From Bordetella genomosp. 9 (lineage in GTDB: Bacteria > Pseudomonadota > Gammaproteobacteria > Burkholderiales > Burkholderiaceae_B), in contig NZ_CP021109.1 of NCBI RefSeq assembly GCF_002119725.1, positions 1,612,001 to 1,676,000 on the forward strand: a stretch of 64,000 bases of DNA, given 5' to 3'. Position 1 is the first letter of the stretch, and every line of letters begins with the position of its first letter. A program made the translations under genes and the position numbers. The notes below the pieces were generated by a model. The model was not told the DNA's origin. It did not search any database and was given only the letters and a program-made list of their open reading frames with translations. Positions 26,611 through 35,635 of the stretch are shown here, one piece after another.

Positions 26611-27035
26611 CAACCACCACGCGGGTTCAACCGATTTTCGAACCCCTCGATCACACCCGCACGATTTTTGAACAGCTGGGCGGTGAGCCGGCCGTGCGCG
26701 AGCTGGTCAACCGGTTCTATGACCTCATGGACATCGAAGAGGACTTTGCCGCCTTGCGGGCGGCGCACGGTCCGAGTCTGGACGCTGCCCGGGAAAAGCT
26801 GTTCCTGTTCCTGTGCGGCTACTTCGGGGGCCCCGACCACTACGTCCAGAAGTATGGCCACCCGCGGCTGCGCGCCCGCCACCTGCCGTTTTCCATCGGC
26901 GAGGCAGAACGCGATCAGTGGGTGGCCTGCATGGGAAGGGCGATGCAGGACATGAATGTGCCGGCGCCGTTGATGGACCGCCTGCTGCACGCGTTCTACG
27001 GTACGGCCGATTGGATGCGCAATCGTGCGGGGTAG
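26607..27035 (+). CDS. Group II truncated haemoglobin
   Basis: 142-residue haem protein; group II globins bind oxygen and are linked to oxidative or nitrosative stress. Seen: TIFEQLGGEPAVRELVNRFYDLM, FLCGYFGGPDHYVQKYGHPRLRARHLPF (proximal His in RARH) and ERDQWVACM with the Trp typical of group II. Length is normal with a short extra N-terminus. It is translationally coupled to the upstream permease (ATGA). Its TAG is directly followed by a GC-rich repeat array. Confidence 0.92.
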   Translation: MTTTTRVQPIFEPLDHTRTIFEQLGGEPAVRELVNRFYDLMDIEEDFAALRAAHGPSLDAAREKLFLFLCGYFGGPDHYVQKYGHPRLRARHLPFSIGEAERDQWVACMGRAMQDMNVPAPLMDRLLHAFYGTADWMRNRAG

Positions 27036-27290
27036 GAGGGCCCACCCCCGAAGCGCTGCGCGCTTCCCCCTCGAGGGGGCGACGCTGGCGGACCGGCGGA
27101 GCCGGATCCGCGGCGTCCCGGATCGTGGGGCACCTGTTTTCATGGGAGGGAGGGCCCACCCCCGAAGCGCTGCGCGCTTCCCCCTCGAGGGGGCGACGCT
27201 GGCGGACCGGCGGAGCCGGATCCGCGGCGTCCCCGATCGCGGGGCATCTGTTTTCTTCGGCGGACCGGCGGAGCCGGATCCGGGGCGTTC
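27035..27290 (+). repeat. GC-rich 114-bp tandem repeat array, locus 1
   Basis: Two near-identical 114-bp units (from 27035 and 27149) and a partial third (about 27259-27290). Each contains a GAAGCGC-TGC-GCGCTTC hairpin, the palindrome CCCCCTCGAGGGGG and a GGCGGACCGGCGGAGCC block. The array begins at the globin stop codon. The same family recurs in reverse orientation at 37327-37620, where it also begins at a stop codon. The function is unknown; with the short remainder to 27355 it fills this intergenic gap. Confidence 0.9.
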
Positions 27291-27355
27291 GCGGTCGGGC
27301 GGCGGCTGGTTTGGGGCTGGCGCCTTGTTTTTTGCTGCGGCTAGGGTGAGGGGCC

Positions 27356-28075
27356 ATGGGCGCTGAGACGTTACGGGTGGCCTGGCAGGGGAAGCGGCCG
27401 GGGGCGATGTGTTATGACGCGATGCAAGTGCCGAGGGCGGATCCGGCAATGTTCGACCCTGCCTACTATGGCGCGCGGGCCGAGCCCGTCGCGGTCGGCG
27501 GGCGGCAGTCGGCCTGGTTTGTCGATGGGGATTGCGGGCCGGCCGTGCTGCGTCATTATCGGCGCGGCGGCATGGTGGCGCGGATCAGCCGACAGCGCTA
27601 TATCTGGCTGGGGGAAGCGCGCACGCGCTGCTTCAGGGAGTTCCGGCTGCTGGAGTCCCTGGCCGCCCAGGGGCTGCCGGTGCCTGCGCCGCTGGCCGCC
27701 GCGTATTGGCGGGTGGGTGCGCTGACTTACGAAGCGGCCATTCTGGTGCGGCGCCTGCCCGACGTGCGGCCGCTCGCGCGGATGCTGCAAGAACCCGTTT
27801 GGGATGCGGCGGCCGATGCCATCGCGCGGATGCACCAGGCGGGGGTCTGGCATGCCGACCTGAACGCGTACAACATCCTGCTGGATGCGCGCGGGAAAGC
27901 CTGGATCATCGATTTCGACCGCGGCAGGCAGGGAGGCGTCTCCGGGCCGGCCAAGCGCCGGAATATGGAGCGACTGCAGCGTTCGCTGGTGAAGGTCGGC
28001 GGCGCCGCCGGACAGGCGTTTTTCGAGCGTTTGAACCAGGCCTACCAGAATCGCATGACCCGGGCGCCGGCCTGA
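27356..28075 (+). CDS. kdkA: 3-deoxy-D-manno-octulosonate (Kdo) kinase
   Basis: 239-residue kinase of the KdkA/WaaP group that phosphorylates Kdo of the LPS inner core at the membrane. Kinase marks: AVLRHYRRGGMVARI (ATP-lysine region), the catalytic loop VWHADLNAYNILLD around residue 166 with Asp present, and IIDFDRGR for metal binding. GAGGGGCC precedes ATG 27356; a second in-frame ATG 17 codons later is possible. No waa genes are adjacent, but LPS-core genes occur at 50-54 kb. Confidence 0.88.
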   Translation: MGAETLRVAWQGKRPGAMCYDAMQVPRADPAMFDPAYYGARAEPVAVGGRQSAWFVDGDCGPAVLRHYRRGGMVARISRQRYIWLGEARTRCFREFRLLESLAAQGLPVPAPLAAAYWRVGALTYEAAILVRRLPDVRPLARMLQEPVWDAAADAIARMHQAGVWHADLNAYNILLDARGKAWIIDFDRGRQGGVSGPAKRRNMERLQRSLVKVGGAAGQAFFERLNQAYQNRMTRAPA

Positions 28076-28203
28076 CGGCAGGGGAAAAAAGGAATTATCA
28101 TTTTTGCCTTTGCGCGCGGCAGGCCCGCGCTGGGGGCGGCTGGCTGGCATTGTCCGGCGCGGCATCATCGATACGGAATTTTCACGGCAAGGGGCTCTGT
28201 AAC

Positions 28204-29304
28204 ATGGGTATCAACGCGCGTGCGCGCTTGGCGGCGGGAGCCTTGATGGCGCTGACGGCGTTGTCGGCGAAGGCTCAGGAAAACGTGGTCAACGTCTACA
28301 ACTGGGCCGAATACACGGCGCCCGACACGATTCCGGGGTTCGAAAAGGAAACCGGCATCAAGGTCCGTTACGACACCTACGACAACAACGATACCCTGCA
28401 GGCGAAGCTGCTGACGGGCAAGTCCGGCTACGACGTCGTCGTGCCGTCCACGCATTACGCATCCCGCCAGTTGCAGGGCGGCTTGTTCCAGCCCCTGGAC
28501 AAGGACAAGATGCCCAATCTGAAGTACCTGGACCCAGACGTGATGGCCCTGGTGGCCCAGGTCGATCCGGGCAACAAGTACTTCGTGCCGTGGGGCTACG
28601 GCACCAACGGCCTGGGATACAACGTCACCAAGGTGCAGGCCATCATGGGCAAGGACGCGCCCCTGAACAGCTGGGACATGCTGTTCAAGCCTGAGAACGC
28701 CGCCAAGCTGAAGGACTGCGGCATTTCCGTCCTGGACGAAGCGGCGCAGGTCTTTCCGGCGGTGCTCCATTACCTGGGCAAGGATCCCAACAGTACCAAT
28801 CCGGACGACTACAAGGCGGCGCTGGATGTGCTCAAACAGATCCGCCCCTACATCCGCCAGTTCAGCTCGTCAGGCTATATCGATGAAATGGCCTCGGGCG
28901 ACCTGTGCATGGTGTACGGGTTCTCCGGCGACGTCATGATCGCGCGCGACCGGGCGAAGCAGAACAAGCAGTCTTTCGAGATCAATTACGTCATTCCGCA
29001 AGGCGGAGCGCCGGCCTGGTTCGACGTCATGGCGGTGCCCAAGGATGCGCCGCATCCGGAAAACGCGATGAAGTTCATCAACTACATCGAGACGCCGCAG
29101 GTCCACGCCGCCATCACCAACAAGATGTTCTATCCGAACGCCAACAAGGAAGCGCGCAAGTACGTCGTGCCGGAAGTGGCGGACAATCCCATGATCTATC
29201 CGCCGGCGGATGTCTCGAAAACGCTCTACGTGATCAAGGCGCAGCCCATCAATATCCTGCGCCTGCAGACCCGCATGTGGGCCGAACTGAAGTCCGGGCG
29301 ATAA
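28204..29304 (+). CDS. potF: Putrescine/spermidine ABC transporter substrate-binding protein
   Basis: Periplasmic binding protein of 366 residues with a signal peptide (LAAGALMALTALSAKA, cut near residue 24). The mature start ENVVNVYNWAEYTAPDTIPGFEKETG and motifs YDVVVPSTHY and VPWGYGTNGLGYN are typical of PotF/PotD, which bind polyamines. It heads the potFGHI operon; potG starts 5 bp after its stop. Putrescine preference is assumed from the four-gene PotF order and is not proven. Confidence 0.92.
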   Translation: MGINARARLAAGALMALTALSAKAQENVVNVYNWAEYTAPDTIPGFEKETGIKVRYDTYDNNDTLQAKLLTGKSGYDVVVPSTHYASRQLQGGLFQPLDKDKMPNLKYLDPDVMALVAQVDPGNKYFVPWGYGTNGLGYNVTKVQAIMGKDAPLNSWDMLFKPENAAKLKDCGISVLDEAAQVFPAVLHYLGKDPNSTNPDDYKAALDVLKQIRPYIRQFSSSGYIDEMASGDLCMVYGFSGDVMIARDRAKQNKQSFEINYVIPQGGAPAWFDVMAVPKDAPHPENAMKFINYIETPQVHAAITNKMFYPNANKEARKYVVPEVADNPMIYPPADVSKTLYVIKAQPINILRLQTRMWAELKSGR

Positions 29305-29309
29305 GCATC

Positions 29310-30437
29310 ATGAATGACAGCCGTTACGCGGCCCCCCATGCGGCGGATGCCGACGAATTCGTTCGCGTCTGCGATCTGGTGAAAATCTTCGGCGACACGG
29401 TCGCCGTGCGTTCGGTGAACCTGGCGGTGCGCCGCAACGAGCTCTTCGCGCTGCTGGGAAGTTCCGGCTGCGGCAAGTCCACGCTGCTGCGCATGCTGGC
29501 CGGATTCGAGGAAGTCACTTCCGGGCAGATCCTGCTGGACGGCGAAGACATCACGAACGTGCCGCCTTATCGCCGCCCGGTCAATATGATGTTCCAGTCG
29601 TATGCGCTGTTCCCCCACATGTCGGTGGAGGCCAATGTCGCGTTCGGGCTGAAGCAGGAAGGCGTCGATCGCGCCGAAATCCACGATCGGGTGTTTGAGG
29701 CGCTCAACCTCGTCCAGATGGCCGGCTACTCCCGCCGCAAGCCGCACCAGTTGTCCGGCGGGCAGCAGCAGCGCGTGGCGCTGGCGCGCAGCCTCGTCAA
29801 GCGGCCGAAGCTGCTGTTGCTCGACGAGCCCATGTCGGCCCTGGACAAGCAGATACGCCAGAACACGCAGATCGAACTCGTGCGCATCCTGGAACAGGTA
29901 GGCGTGACGTGCATCATGGTGACGCACGACCAGGAAGAGGCCATGACGATGGCGCACCGGCTGGCGGTCATGACCGAAGGCCAGATCGTCCAGGTCGGCA
30001 CGCCGCAGGACGTGTACGAGTTTCCGAATTCCCGCTTCGTGGCCGGTTTCATCGGCAGTACCAATCTGTTCTCGGGCACCATCGTCGTGGACGAACCGGA
30101 CCATGTGGCGATCGAAAGCGACCAGCTGTCGCGTCACCTGTACGTCAGTCATGGGGTAAGCGAGCCGCTGGGCATGCCGGTCCACGTGTCCATCCGTCCC
30201 GAACGCATCGTCGTGTCGCGTGAGCAGCCCGACAGCGCCTACAACTGGGCGCACGGCGCGGTCACGCACATGGCATGGATGGGCAGCTATGCGCTGTACC
30301 ACATCCGGCTCGATTCCGGCGCGACGGTAGAAGCCACCGTGCCAAGGCGCGTCTTCGAAAAAACCGAAGCGCCGGCCGTGCACGAAGAGGTCTACGTCAG
30401 TTGGGACGCCGACAGCGCCACGGTACTGCCGTCATGA
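29310..30437 (+). CDS. potG: Putrescine ABC transporter ATP-binding protein
   Basis: 375-residue ATPase of the importer. Walker A GSSGCGKST near residues 50-58, signature LSGGQQQRVALARSL, Walker B LLLLDEPMSALDKQ and switch His in MVTHDQEEAMTMAHRL are complete. A C-terminal TOBE regulatory domain follows (VSIRPERIVVSREQ). ATG 29310 gives the standard length. Its stop overlaps potH (ATGA). Confidence 0.94.
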   Translation: MNDSRYAAPHAADADEFVRVCDLVKIFGDTVAVRSVNLAVRRNELFALLGSSGCGKSTLLRMLAGFEEVTSGQILLDGEDITNVPPYRRPVNMMFQSYALFPHMSVEANVAFGLKQEGVDRAEIHDRVFEALNLVQMAGYSRRKPHQLSGGQQQRVALARSLVKRPKLLLLDEPMSALDKQIRQNTQIELVRILEQVGVTCIMVTHDQEEAMTMAHRLAVMTEGQIVQVGTPQDVYEFPNSRFVAGFIGSTNLFSGTIVVDEPDHVAIESDQLSRHLYVSHGVSEPLGMPVHVSIRPERIVVSREQPDSAYNWAHGAVTHMAWMGSYALYHIRLDSGATVEATVPRRVFEKTEAPAVHEEVYVSWDADSATVLPS

Positions 30438-31354
30438 ACGGGTCCTTGCTGCGCCGCCTGCTGCCATCGTCGCGGGCGCTGGCGGTCGTGCCGCCATTTG
30501 CCTGGCTGGCCTTGTTCCTGCTCGTGCCTTTCCTGCTCGTGCTGAAGATCAGCTTCGCGGACCTGCAGTTCGGGGTGCCGCCGTACACGCCGCTGGTCGA
30601 ACTGAAGGACGAGGCCCTGAACTTCAGCCTGCACCTGCGGGGCTACGCGCTGCTGTTCACCGACAGCCTCTATCTGGCGACCTATCTCAGCTCGGTGAAG
30701 ATCGCCGCGATCAGCACGGTCTGCTGCATTCTCATCGGCTATCCGATGGCGTACTACATCGCACGCTCGAATCCCGAGACGCGCAACATCCTGCTGCTCG
30801 GCGTGATCCTGCCGTTCTGGACGTCGCTGCTGCTGCGTGTGTATGCCTGGGTAGGCATCCTGCGCAACGATGGCCTGCTGAACAAGCTGCTGCTCGGGCT
30901 GGGCATCATCTCGCAGCCCCTGGAGATCTATCGCACCGATCTGGCGGTTTACATCGGCATGGTCTATTCCTACCTGCCGTTCTTCATCCTGCCGCTTTAC
31001 GCGAACCTGGTCAAAATGGACCTGCGCCTGCTCGAGGCCGCCTACGACTTGGGTGCGCGTCCCTGGCAGGCGTTCTGGCAGATCACCGTGCCGCTGTCCC
31101 GGCCGGGCGTCATTGCCGGCGCGATGCTCGTGTTCATTCCGGCCGTGGGCGAGTACGTCATTCCCGAGATGCTCGGCGGCGCCAACACGCTGATGATGGG
31201 CCGCGTCATGTGGAGCGAGTTCTTCAACAATGCGGACTGGCCCATGGCCGCGGCGGTGACGTGCGTGATGGTCCTGCTGCTGCTCGTGCCGTTGGCGCTG
31301 TTCCAGTACAACCAGGTCAGGCAGGTGGAGATGATGCGGGAGGGCAAGCTGTGA
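30434..31354 (+). CDS. potH: Putrescine ABC transporter permease
   Basis: 306-residue membrane permease with six hydrophobic segments and the EAA loop EAAYDLGARPWQAFWQITVPL that contacts PotG. Features such as VPFLLVLKISFADLQFGVPPYTPL and IPEMLGGANTLMMGRVMW are typical of PotH. It overlaps potG at its start and potI at its end (GTGA). Confidence 0.94.
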   Translation: MNGSLLRRLLPSSRALAVVPPFAWLALFLLVPFLLVLKISFADLQFGVPPYTPLVELKDEALNFSLHLRGYALLFTDSLYLATYLSSVKIAAISTVCCILIGYPMAYYIARSNPETRNILLLGVILPFWTSLLLRVYAWVGILRNDGLLNKLLLGLGIISQPLEIYRTDLAVYIGMVYSYLPFFILPLYANLVKMDLRLLEAAYDLGARPWQAFWQITVPLSRPGVIAGAMLVFIPAVGEYVIPEMLGGANTLMMGRVMWSEFFNNADWPMAAAVTCVMVLLLLVPLALFQYNQVRQVEMMREGKL

Positions 31355-32151
31355 AAGGGCCTCACCGCGGCATGCGTGCGCTGGCCCTGGGCCTGGGCTT
31401 CGCCTTCCTGTATATCCCCATCCTCAGCCTGGTGGTGTTTTCGTTCAACGATTCGCCGCTGGTCACATCCTGGTCCGGTTTTTCCTTCAAGTGGTACGCG
31501 TCCTTGTTTCATGACGACGCGCTGCTCAGCGCTGCCTGGCTGTCGTTCCGCGTTGCCGCGCTGGCGGCGACGGCCGCAACGGTGATCGGCACGTGGGCCG
31601 GCTACATCCTGGCCCGCATGGGCCGGTTCCGCGGTTTTTCCCTCTACATAGGCATGCTCAGCGCGCCGCTCGTCATTCCCGAAGTCGTCATCGGCATCTC
31701 GCTGCTGCTGATGTTCGTGGAAGTGAGGAGCACCATCGGCTGGCCGGAGAACGGCATCTTCACCATCTGGGTGGGGCATACCACCTTCTGCATGGCCTTC
31801 GTCGCGGTGATCATCCAGTCGCGCGTACGCGACCTGGACCGTTCGCTGGAAGAGGCCGCGCTGGACCTTGGCGCCACTCCGCTCAAGGTCTTTTTCACCA
31901 TCACGCTGCCGCTGATCGCCCCGGCGCTGGCGTCGGCCTGGCTGCTTTCCTTCACCCTGTCGCTGGACGACGTCATCCTGTCGTCCTTTCTTTCCGGTCC
32001 GGGCTATACCACGCTGCCCATCGAAGTCTTCTCGCGGGTCCGGCTGGGCCTGAAGCCCGAGGTCAATGCGCTGGCGGCGTTGTTCATCCTGACCGTCGGC
32101 ATATGCGTGGTGGTGGCCAACCGACTCCAACGCCGCAAGGAGAGCGCATGA
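31351..32151 (+). CDS. potI: Putrescine ABC transporter permease
   Basis: 266-residue second permease of the importer, with EEAALDLGATPLKVFFTITLPL as EAA loop and YIPILSLVVFSFNDSPL near the N-terminus. A GTG at 31351 overlapping the potH stop is chosen; ATG 31372 is an alternative giving a shorter tail. The stop overlaps the next gene as ATGA, extending the coupled chain beyond the transporter. Confidence 0.93.
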   Translation: MKGPHRGMRALALGLGFAFLYIPILSLVVFSFNDSPLVTSWSGFSFKWYASLFHDDALLSAAWLSFRVAALAATAATVIGTWAGYILARMGRFRGFSLYIGMLSAPLVIPEVVIGISLLLMFVEVRSTIGWPENGIFTIWVGHTTFCMAFVAVIIQSRVRDLDRSLEEAALDLGATPLKVFFTITLPLIAPALASAWLLSFTLSLDDVILSSFLSGPGYTTLPIEVFSRVRLGLKPEVNALAALFILTVGICVVVANRLQRRKESA

Positions 32152-32504
32152 ACTTGCCCATACTCTACGGTTTGAAACAGTGCAGCACCTGCGTAAAGGC
32201 GCGGACCTGGCTGGACGGGCACGGCATTGAACACGAGTTCATCGATTACCGCGACCATCCCGTGCCGCCGGCCACGCTGAAAGCCTGGGCCGAGCAGTTG
32301 GGCGGGTGGGAAAAGCTGGTGAACCGGACCTCCATGACCTGGCGTGCGTTGCCCGAGTCGCGCAAATCCGCGTCCACCGATGCCCAGTGGCAGGCGCTGA
32401 TCGCCGAGTATCCGGCCCTGGTGCGGCGGCCGGTCACCGTAACGCCCGACGGTGCGGTAGCCGTCGGGTTCTCGGAAAAACGCTATAGCGAACGTTTTGC
32501 CTGA
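32148..32504 (+). CDS. ArsC/Spx-like reductase-fold protein (YffB type)
   Basis: 118-residue thioredoxin-fold protein. The N-terminal LYGLKQCSTCVKARTWL has two Cys in CSTC, followed by FIDYRDHPVP and LVNRTSMTWRALP; the late RRPVTV resembles RRPLLV of ArsC-like proteins. YffB-type members are thiol-dependent and not proven arsenate reductases; no ars genes are present, so arsenate resistance should not be assumed. It is translationally coupled to potI, although no polyamine role is known. Confidence 0.85.
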   Translation: MNLPILYGLKQCSTCVKARTWLDGHGIEHEFIDYRDHPVPPATLKAWAEQLGGWEKLVNRTSMTWRALPESRKSASTDAQWQALIAEYPALVRRPVTVTPDGAVAVGFSEKRYSERFA

Positions 32505-32517
32505 TCCCGCCGGGCGC

Positions 32518-33210
32518 ATGCTGCCCGATTCCTTCTTCGACCGCGACGCCCAGCAGGTTGCGCGCGAATTGATCGGCATGGTGCTGCGCCGCCGGCACGG
32601 CGACCTGTGGCTGTCCGCGCGGATCATCGAAACCGAAGCCTATTACCTGCACGACAAGGGCAGCCACGCGTCGCTGGGATACACGCACAAGCGGCGCGCG
32701 CTGTTCATGGACGGCGGCGCCATCTACATGTATTACGCGCGGGGCGGCGACTCGTTGAACATCAGCGCCGGCGGCCCGGGCAACGCGGTCCTGATCAAAT
32801 CGGCGCATCCCTGGCTGGACGCGGTGTCCGGCGAGGATTCCCTGGCCCGCATGCAGGCGCTGAACCCCGACGCTCAGGGCCGCTCGCGGCCGCCCCAGCG
32901 GCTATGCGCAGGCCAGACGCTGCTGTGCCGAGCGCTGGGCCTGAAAGTGCCGGAATGGGATGGCGGCCGCTTCGATCCGTCGTCGTTCTTCGTGGAAGAC
33001 ATCGGCGCACGGCCGCGCCGCCTGATCCGGACCGTGCGTCTGGGCATACCGGAAGGGCGTGACGCCCATTTGCCTTATCGCTTCGTCGACCCTGCGTACG
33101 CGCCGTTCTGCACCCGCAATCCGTTGCGCCGGGGGCAAGTGGCGGGGCGCGACTATGATTGGATCACGCGGCAGGGCAGGCCTTGCAAGGGTCAGGCTGA
33201 CCCAGCCTGA
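32518..33210 (+). CDS. mpg: 3-methyladenine DNA glycosylase (AAG/MPG family)
   Basis: Removes alkylated purines such as 3-methyladenine and hypoxanthine in base-excision repair. About 230 residues of the MPG fold: LPDSFFDRDAQQVARELIGMVL, the catalytic-region motif ARIIETEAYYLHDKGSHAS, then MYYARGGDSLNISAGGPGNAVLIKSA and the C-terminal DPAYAPFCTRN. ATG 32518 is chosen; a TTG at 32497, overlapping the preceding gene, is possible but lacks a ribosome site. A hairpin covers its stop codon. Confidence 0.9.
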   Translation: MLPDSFFDRDAQQVARELIGMVLRRRHGDLWLSARIIETEAYYLHDKGSHASLGYTHKRRALFMDGGAIYMYYARGGDSLNISAGGPGNAVLIKSAHPWLDAVSGEDSLARMQALNPDAQGRSRPPQRLCAGQTLLCRALGLKVPEWDGGRFDPSSFFVEDIGARPRRLIRTVRLGIPEGRDAHLPYRFVDPAYAPFCTRNPLRRGQVAGRDYDWITRQGRPCKGQADPA

Positions 33211-33215
33211 CCCTT
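33187..33215 (+). terminator. Hairpin across the mpg stop codon
   Basis: A 12-bp perfect stem (AAGGGTCAGGCT / AGCCTGACCCTT) with a GACCC loop overlaps the last mpg codons and the TGA. Only a short T stretch follows, so termination may be weak or bidirectional; the convergent yrbL-like gene ends 47 bp away. Confidence 0.6.
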
Positions 33216-33261
33216 TCCAGCATCTTGGCGCTTCGCGCTCTTTCCCTTCCCAGTAGGCGAT

Positions 33262-34011
33262 TCAATCGTGCAGCTGCGGCCGCGCAAGACTGCGCGCCTG
33301 CAGCTTGGCGCGCAGCATGCGGTATTTACGCTGGATGCGGCGCCGGTTCAATGTCTTGCTGTAGGCGAACAGCGGGATGGCTTGCTTCGAGCCGAAGCCA
33401 TCGATCAGATACAGACCGGTTTCGCCGTCGGCGTTCAGGCCCATGACCACGTTGCGCGCCGAGACGTCGTTCAGGACGACATGGTGATCCGCGAGCGCGT
33501 CGAAGAAATTGTCCAGCTCGCGGGCAAGCGTTTCGTCCAGGCCGCGTTCGCGCACGATCTGTTCGACCGTCGGCGCCAGGCCGCCCTGTCCGTCGGTGAT
33601 CTTTTCGACCAGCAATCCCAGGCCGAGATTGGTCTGCGCCAGCCCAAGCATGCGCGCCATGGGGATCTTCCAGCGTCCGGCAGCCGCATGCTGGGCGGCC
33701 GCATATTCCGCCAGCTCGGCGATGTGGTTGCGATAGGCGCCGTCGCGCTGCAGGTTCTTGCGCCAGCGGCGCAGCGGACGCGTGCTGAGATGATCCGCCA
33801 ACTCGGCCAGATCGACCACTTTCACAAGCAGGGACGGGTGGGTGGGGTGCTGGTACACCAGCCGCTCCGCGCCGGATGCGATCGGGCGCAAGCCAGCCAG
33901 GTCGAGCATATCGAAGGGGGCAAACGTTTCCCCTGCCACCGGCAGCGGCGCCAGGGACGCCAACGGCGGCGCGGCGAACTCGCGCCTGGCCGGGAGGGAA
34001 ACGATGCTCAT
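33262..34011 (-). CDS. YrbL-family kinase-like protein
   Basis: 249 residues resembling the PhoP-regulated YrbL family. The kinase-like core shows GAERLVYQHPTHPSLLVKVVD (ATP-binding region), the loop HHVVLNDVSARNVVMG with a candidate catalytic Asp and Asn, and LYLIDGFGSKQ as a DFG-like site. The first 35 residues are a Pro/Ala extension. Function in Bordetella-like bacteria is unknown; in enteric bacteria yrbL responds to Mg/PhoPQ and PmrAB. ATG 34011 fits the family start best. It is divergent from rmuC. Confidence 0.8.
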   Translation of the reverse strand: MSIVSLPARREFAAPPLASLAPLPVAGETFAPFDMLDLAGLRPIASGAERLVYQHPTHPSLLVKVVDLAELADHLSTRPLRRWRKNLQRDGAYRNHIAELAEYAAAQHAAAGRWKIPMARMLGLAQTNLGLGLLVEKITDGQGGLAPTVEQIVRERGLDETLARELDNFFDALADHHVVLNDVSARNVVMGLNADGETGLYLIDGFGSKQAIPLFAYSKTLNRRRIQRKYRMLRAKLQARSLARPQLHD

Positions 34012-34179
34012 TCGGTGTTGTCCGTGCTGTGTGGCGTTTTTGATTTTTGTAACTGCCACAGTTTTATTACGAAAATTCCACGACTGCAGTAGTTTGACCG
34101 GTAAACGCGCGCGCGGAAAGCCAAAAAAGACCGGTGTGGCGCCGGCCCTACAATGCGCGGGTGTCATGCATAGGAGAGG

Positions 34180-35553
34180 GTGTTGCCGCAAAGCGACATT
34201 TTGCTGTTGTCCTGGGTGGGTGCGGCCGCGGCCGTCGTGGCCGCCGTCGCGGCGATTGTGGCAGCGTGGCGGGCCGGACGATCCACCGGCGTCGGCGTTC
34301 GCCTGGAGGCGCTGGCCGCGGAGCAGGAGCGCACGGCGCGCGAGCTGCGTTTGGAACTCTCCGAAAGCCAGCGCGGGCTGCGCGTGGAGCTCGGTCAGCA
34401 GCTGGACGCGCTGCGCGGCGGCATCGCCCGCGACGCCCAGGCCGCGCGTACCGAAAGCGCCGAGTCGCTGGCGCGGTTCGGCGCGGCTTTCGGCGAGCAG
34501 GTGCAGCGCCTGATCGATCTGAACGATCGCCGGATGCAGGAGGTCCGGCAGACCGTGGAGCAGCGCCTGCAGGCGCTCCAGAGCGACAACGCCGGCAAAT
34601 TGGACGAAATGCGCCGTACGGTGGACGAGAAGCTGCACGCGACGTTGGAACAGCGCCTTGGGGAATCCTTCAAGCTGGTGTCAGACCGCCTGGAGGCGGT
34701 GCACAAAGGGCTGGGTGAAATGCAGTCGCTGGCGTCCGGCGTGGGCGACTTGAAACGGGTGCTGACCAACGTCAAGTCGCGCGGCACCTGGGGCGAGGTG
34801 CAACTGGCGCGGCTGCTCGAAGACACCATGACTCCCGATCAATATGCCTGCAACGTCAAGCCGGTGCCGGGCAGCGACGCCATCGTCGAATTCGCCATCC
34901 GCCTGCCCGGGCGTGCGGAAGGCGGCGCGCCCGTGTGGCTGCCTTTGGACGCCAAGTTTCCCAAGGAAGAATACGAACGCCTGATCGAAGCAGAGCAGGC
35001 GGCCGACCCCGATGGGGCTCGCAACGCCGCTGCGGCGCTGGCGCGCGCCGTGGAACTCCAGGCCAAATCCATTGCGGCGAAATACATTGCGCCGCCGCAC
35101 ACAACGGATTTCGCCATCATGTTCCTGCCTACGGAAGGGCTCTACGCCGAAGTCCTGCGGCGGCCGGGCCTGCTGGACAAGTTGCACGGGATGCGCGTCA
35201 ACGTGGCCGGCCCCGCCAACCTGGCGGCGTTGCTGAACAGCCTGCAGATGGGTTTTCGCACGCTCGCCATCGAGCGGCGGTCTTCCGAAGTCTGGCAGGT
35301 GCTGAGGGCGGTCAAAACGGAGTTCGGCCGCTTCGGCGAGGCGCTGGCCGGCGTGAAGCGTACGCTGGATACGGCCAGCAGCAAGATCGGCCAGACGGAG
35401 GTCCGCACACGCGCCATGCTGCGCAGCCTGAAGGCCGTGGAGGCGCTGCCGGGCGACGCCCCCGGCGCCGGGGCAGGCGCGCCCGAGCAGGGCGGAAACG
35501 GCCTGGCGACGACCGTGTTCGATGCGGACGATGACGAGGCGCCACAGGCGTAG
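34180..35553 (+). CDS. rmuC: DNA recombination protein RmuC
   Basis: 457 residues. One N-terminal membrane anchor (LLLSWVGAAAAVVAAVAAIVAAW), then a long coiled coil to about residue 180, then the RmuC nuclease-like domain (VKSRGTWGEVQLARLLEDTM, LPLDAKFPKEEYERL and VNVAGPANLAALLNSLQMGFR). RmuC limits DNA inversions and rearrangements. GTG 34180 gives the length shown; AGGAG is only 3 bp upstream of it but 6 bp upstream of TTG 34183, so the latter start is plausible. Confidence 0.93.
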   Translation: MLPQSDILLLSWVGAAAAVVAAVAAIVAAWRAGRSTGVGVRLEALAAEQERTARELRLELSESQRGLRVELGQQLDALRGGIARDAQAARTESAESLARFGAAFGEQVQRLIDLNDRRMQEVRQTVEQRLQALQSDNAGKLDEMRRTVDEKLHATLEQRLGESFKLVSDRLEAVHKGLGEMQSLASGVGDLKRVLTNVKSRGTWGEVQLARLLEDTMTPDQYACNVKPVPGSDAIVEFAIRLPGRAEGGAPVWLPLDAKFPKEEYERLIEAEQAADPDGARNAAAALARAVELQAKSIAAKYIAPPHTTDFAIMFLPTEGLYAEVLRRPGLLDKLHGMRVNVAGPANLAALLNSLQMGFRTLAIERRSSEVWQVLRAVKTEFGRFGEALAGVKRTLDTASSKIGQTEVRTRAMLRSLKAVEALPGDAPGAGAGAPEQGGNGLATTVFDADDDEAPQA

Positions 35554-35635
35554 CATGGAGACGGCCGTCGCGCGGGGAACCATGTGCCGGCCGATCTGCT
35601 AAATTTTCCCGCTTTACTTTCTTCCAGGTTTTCCC

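Noticed and set aside
27035..27290. CRISPR or insertion sequence
   Set aside because: Tandem units without spacers, no transposase frame, no terminal inverted repeats.
32148..32504. Arsenate reductase for arsenic resistance
   Set aside because: It matches the YffB/Spx-like branch and no arsenic genes accompany it.
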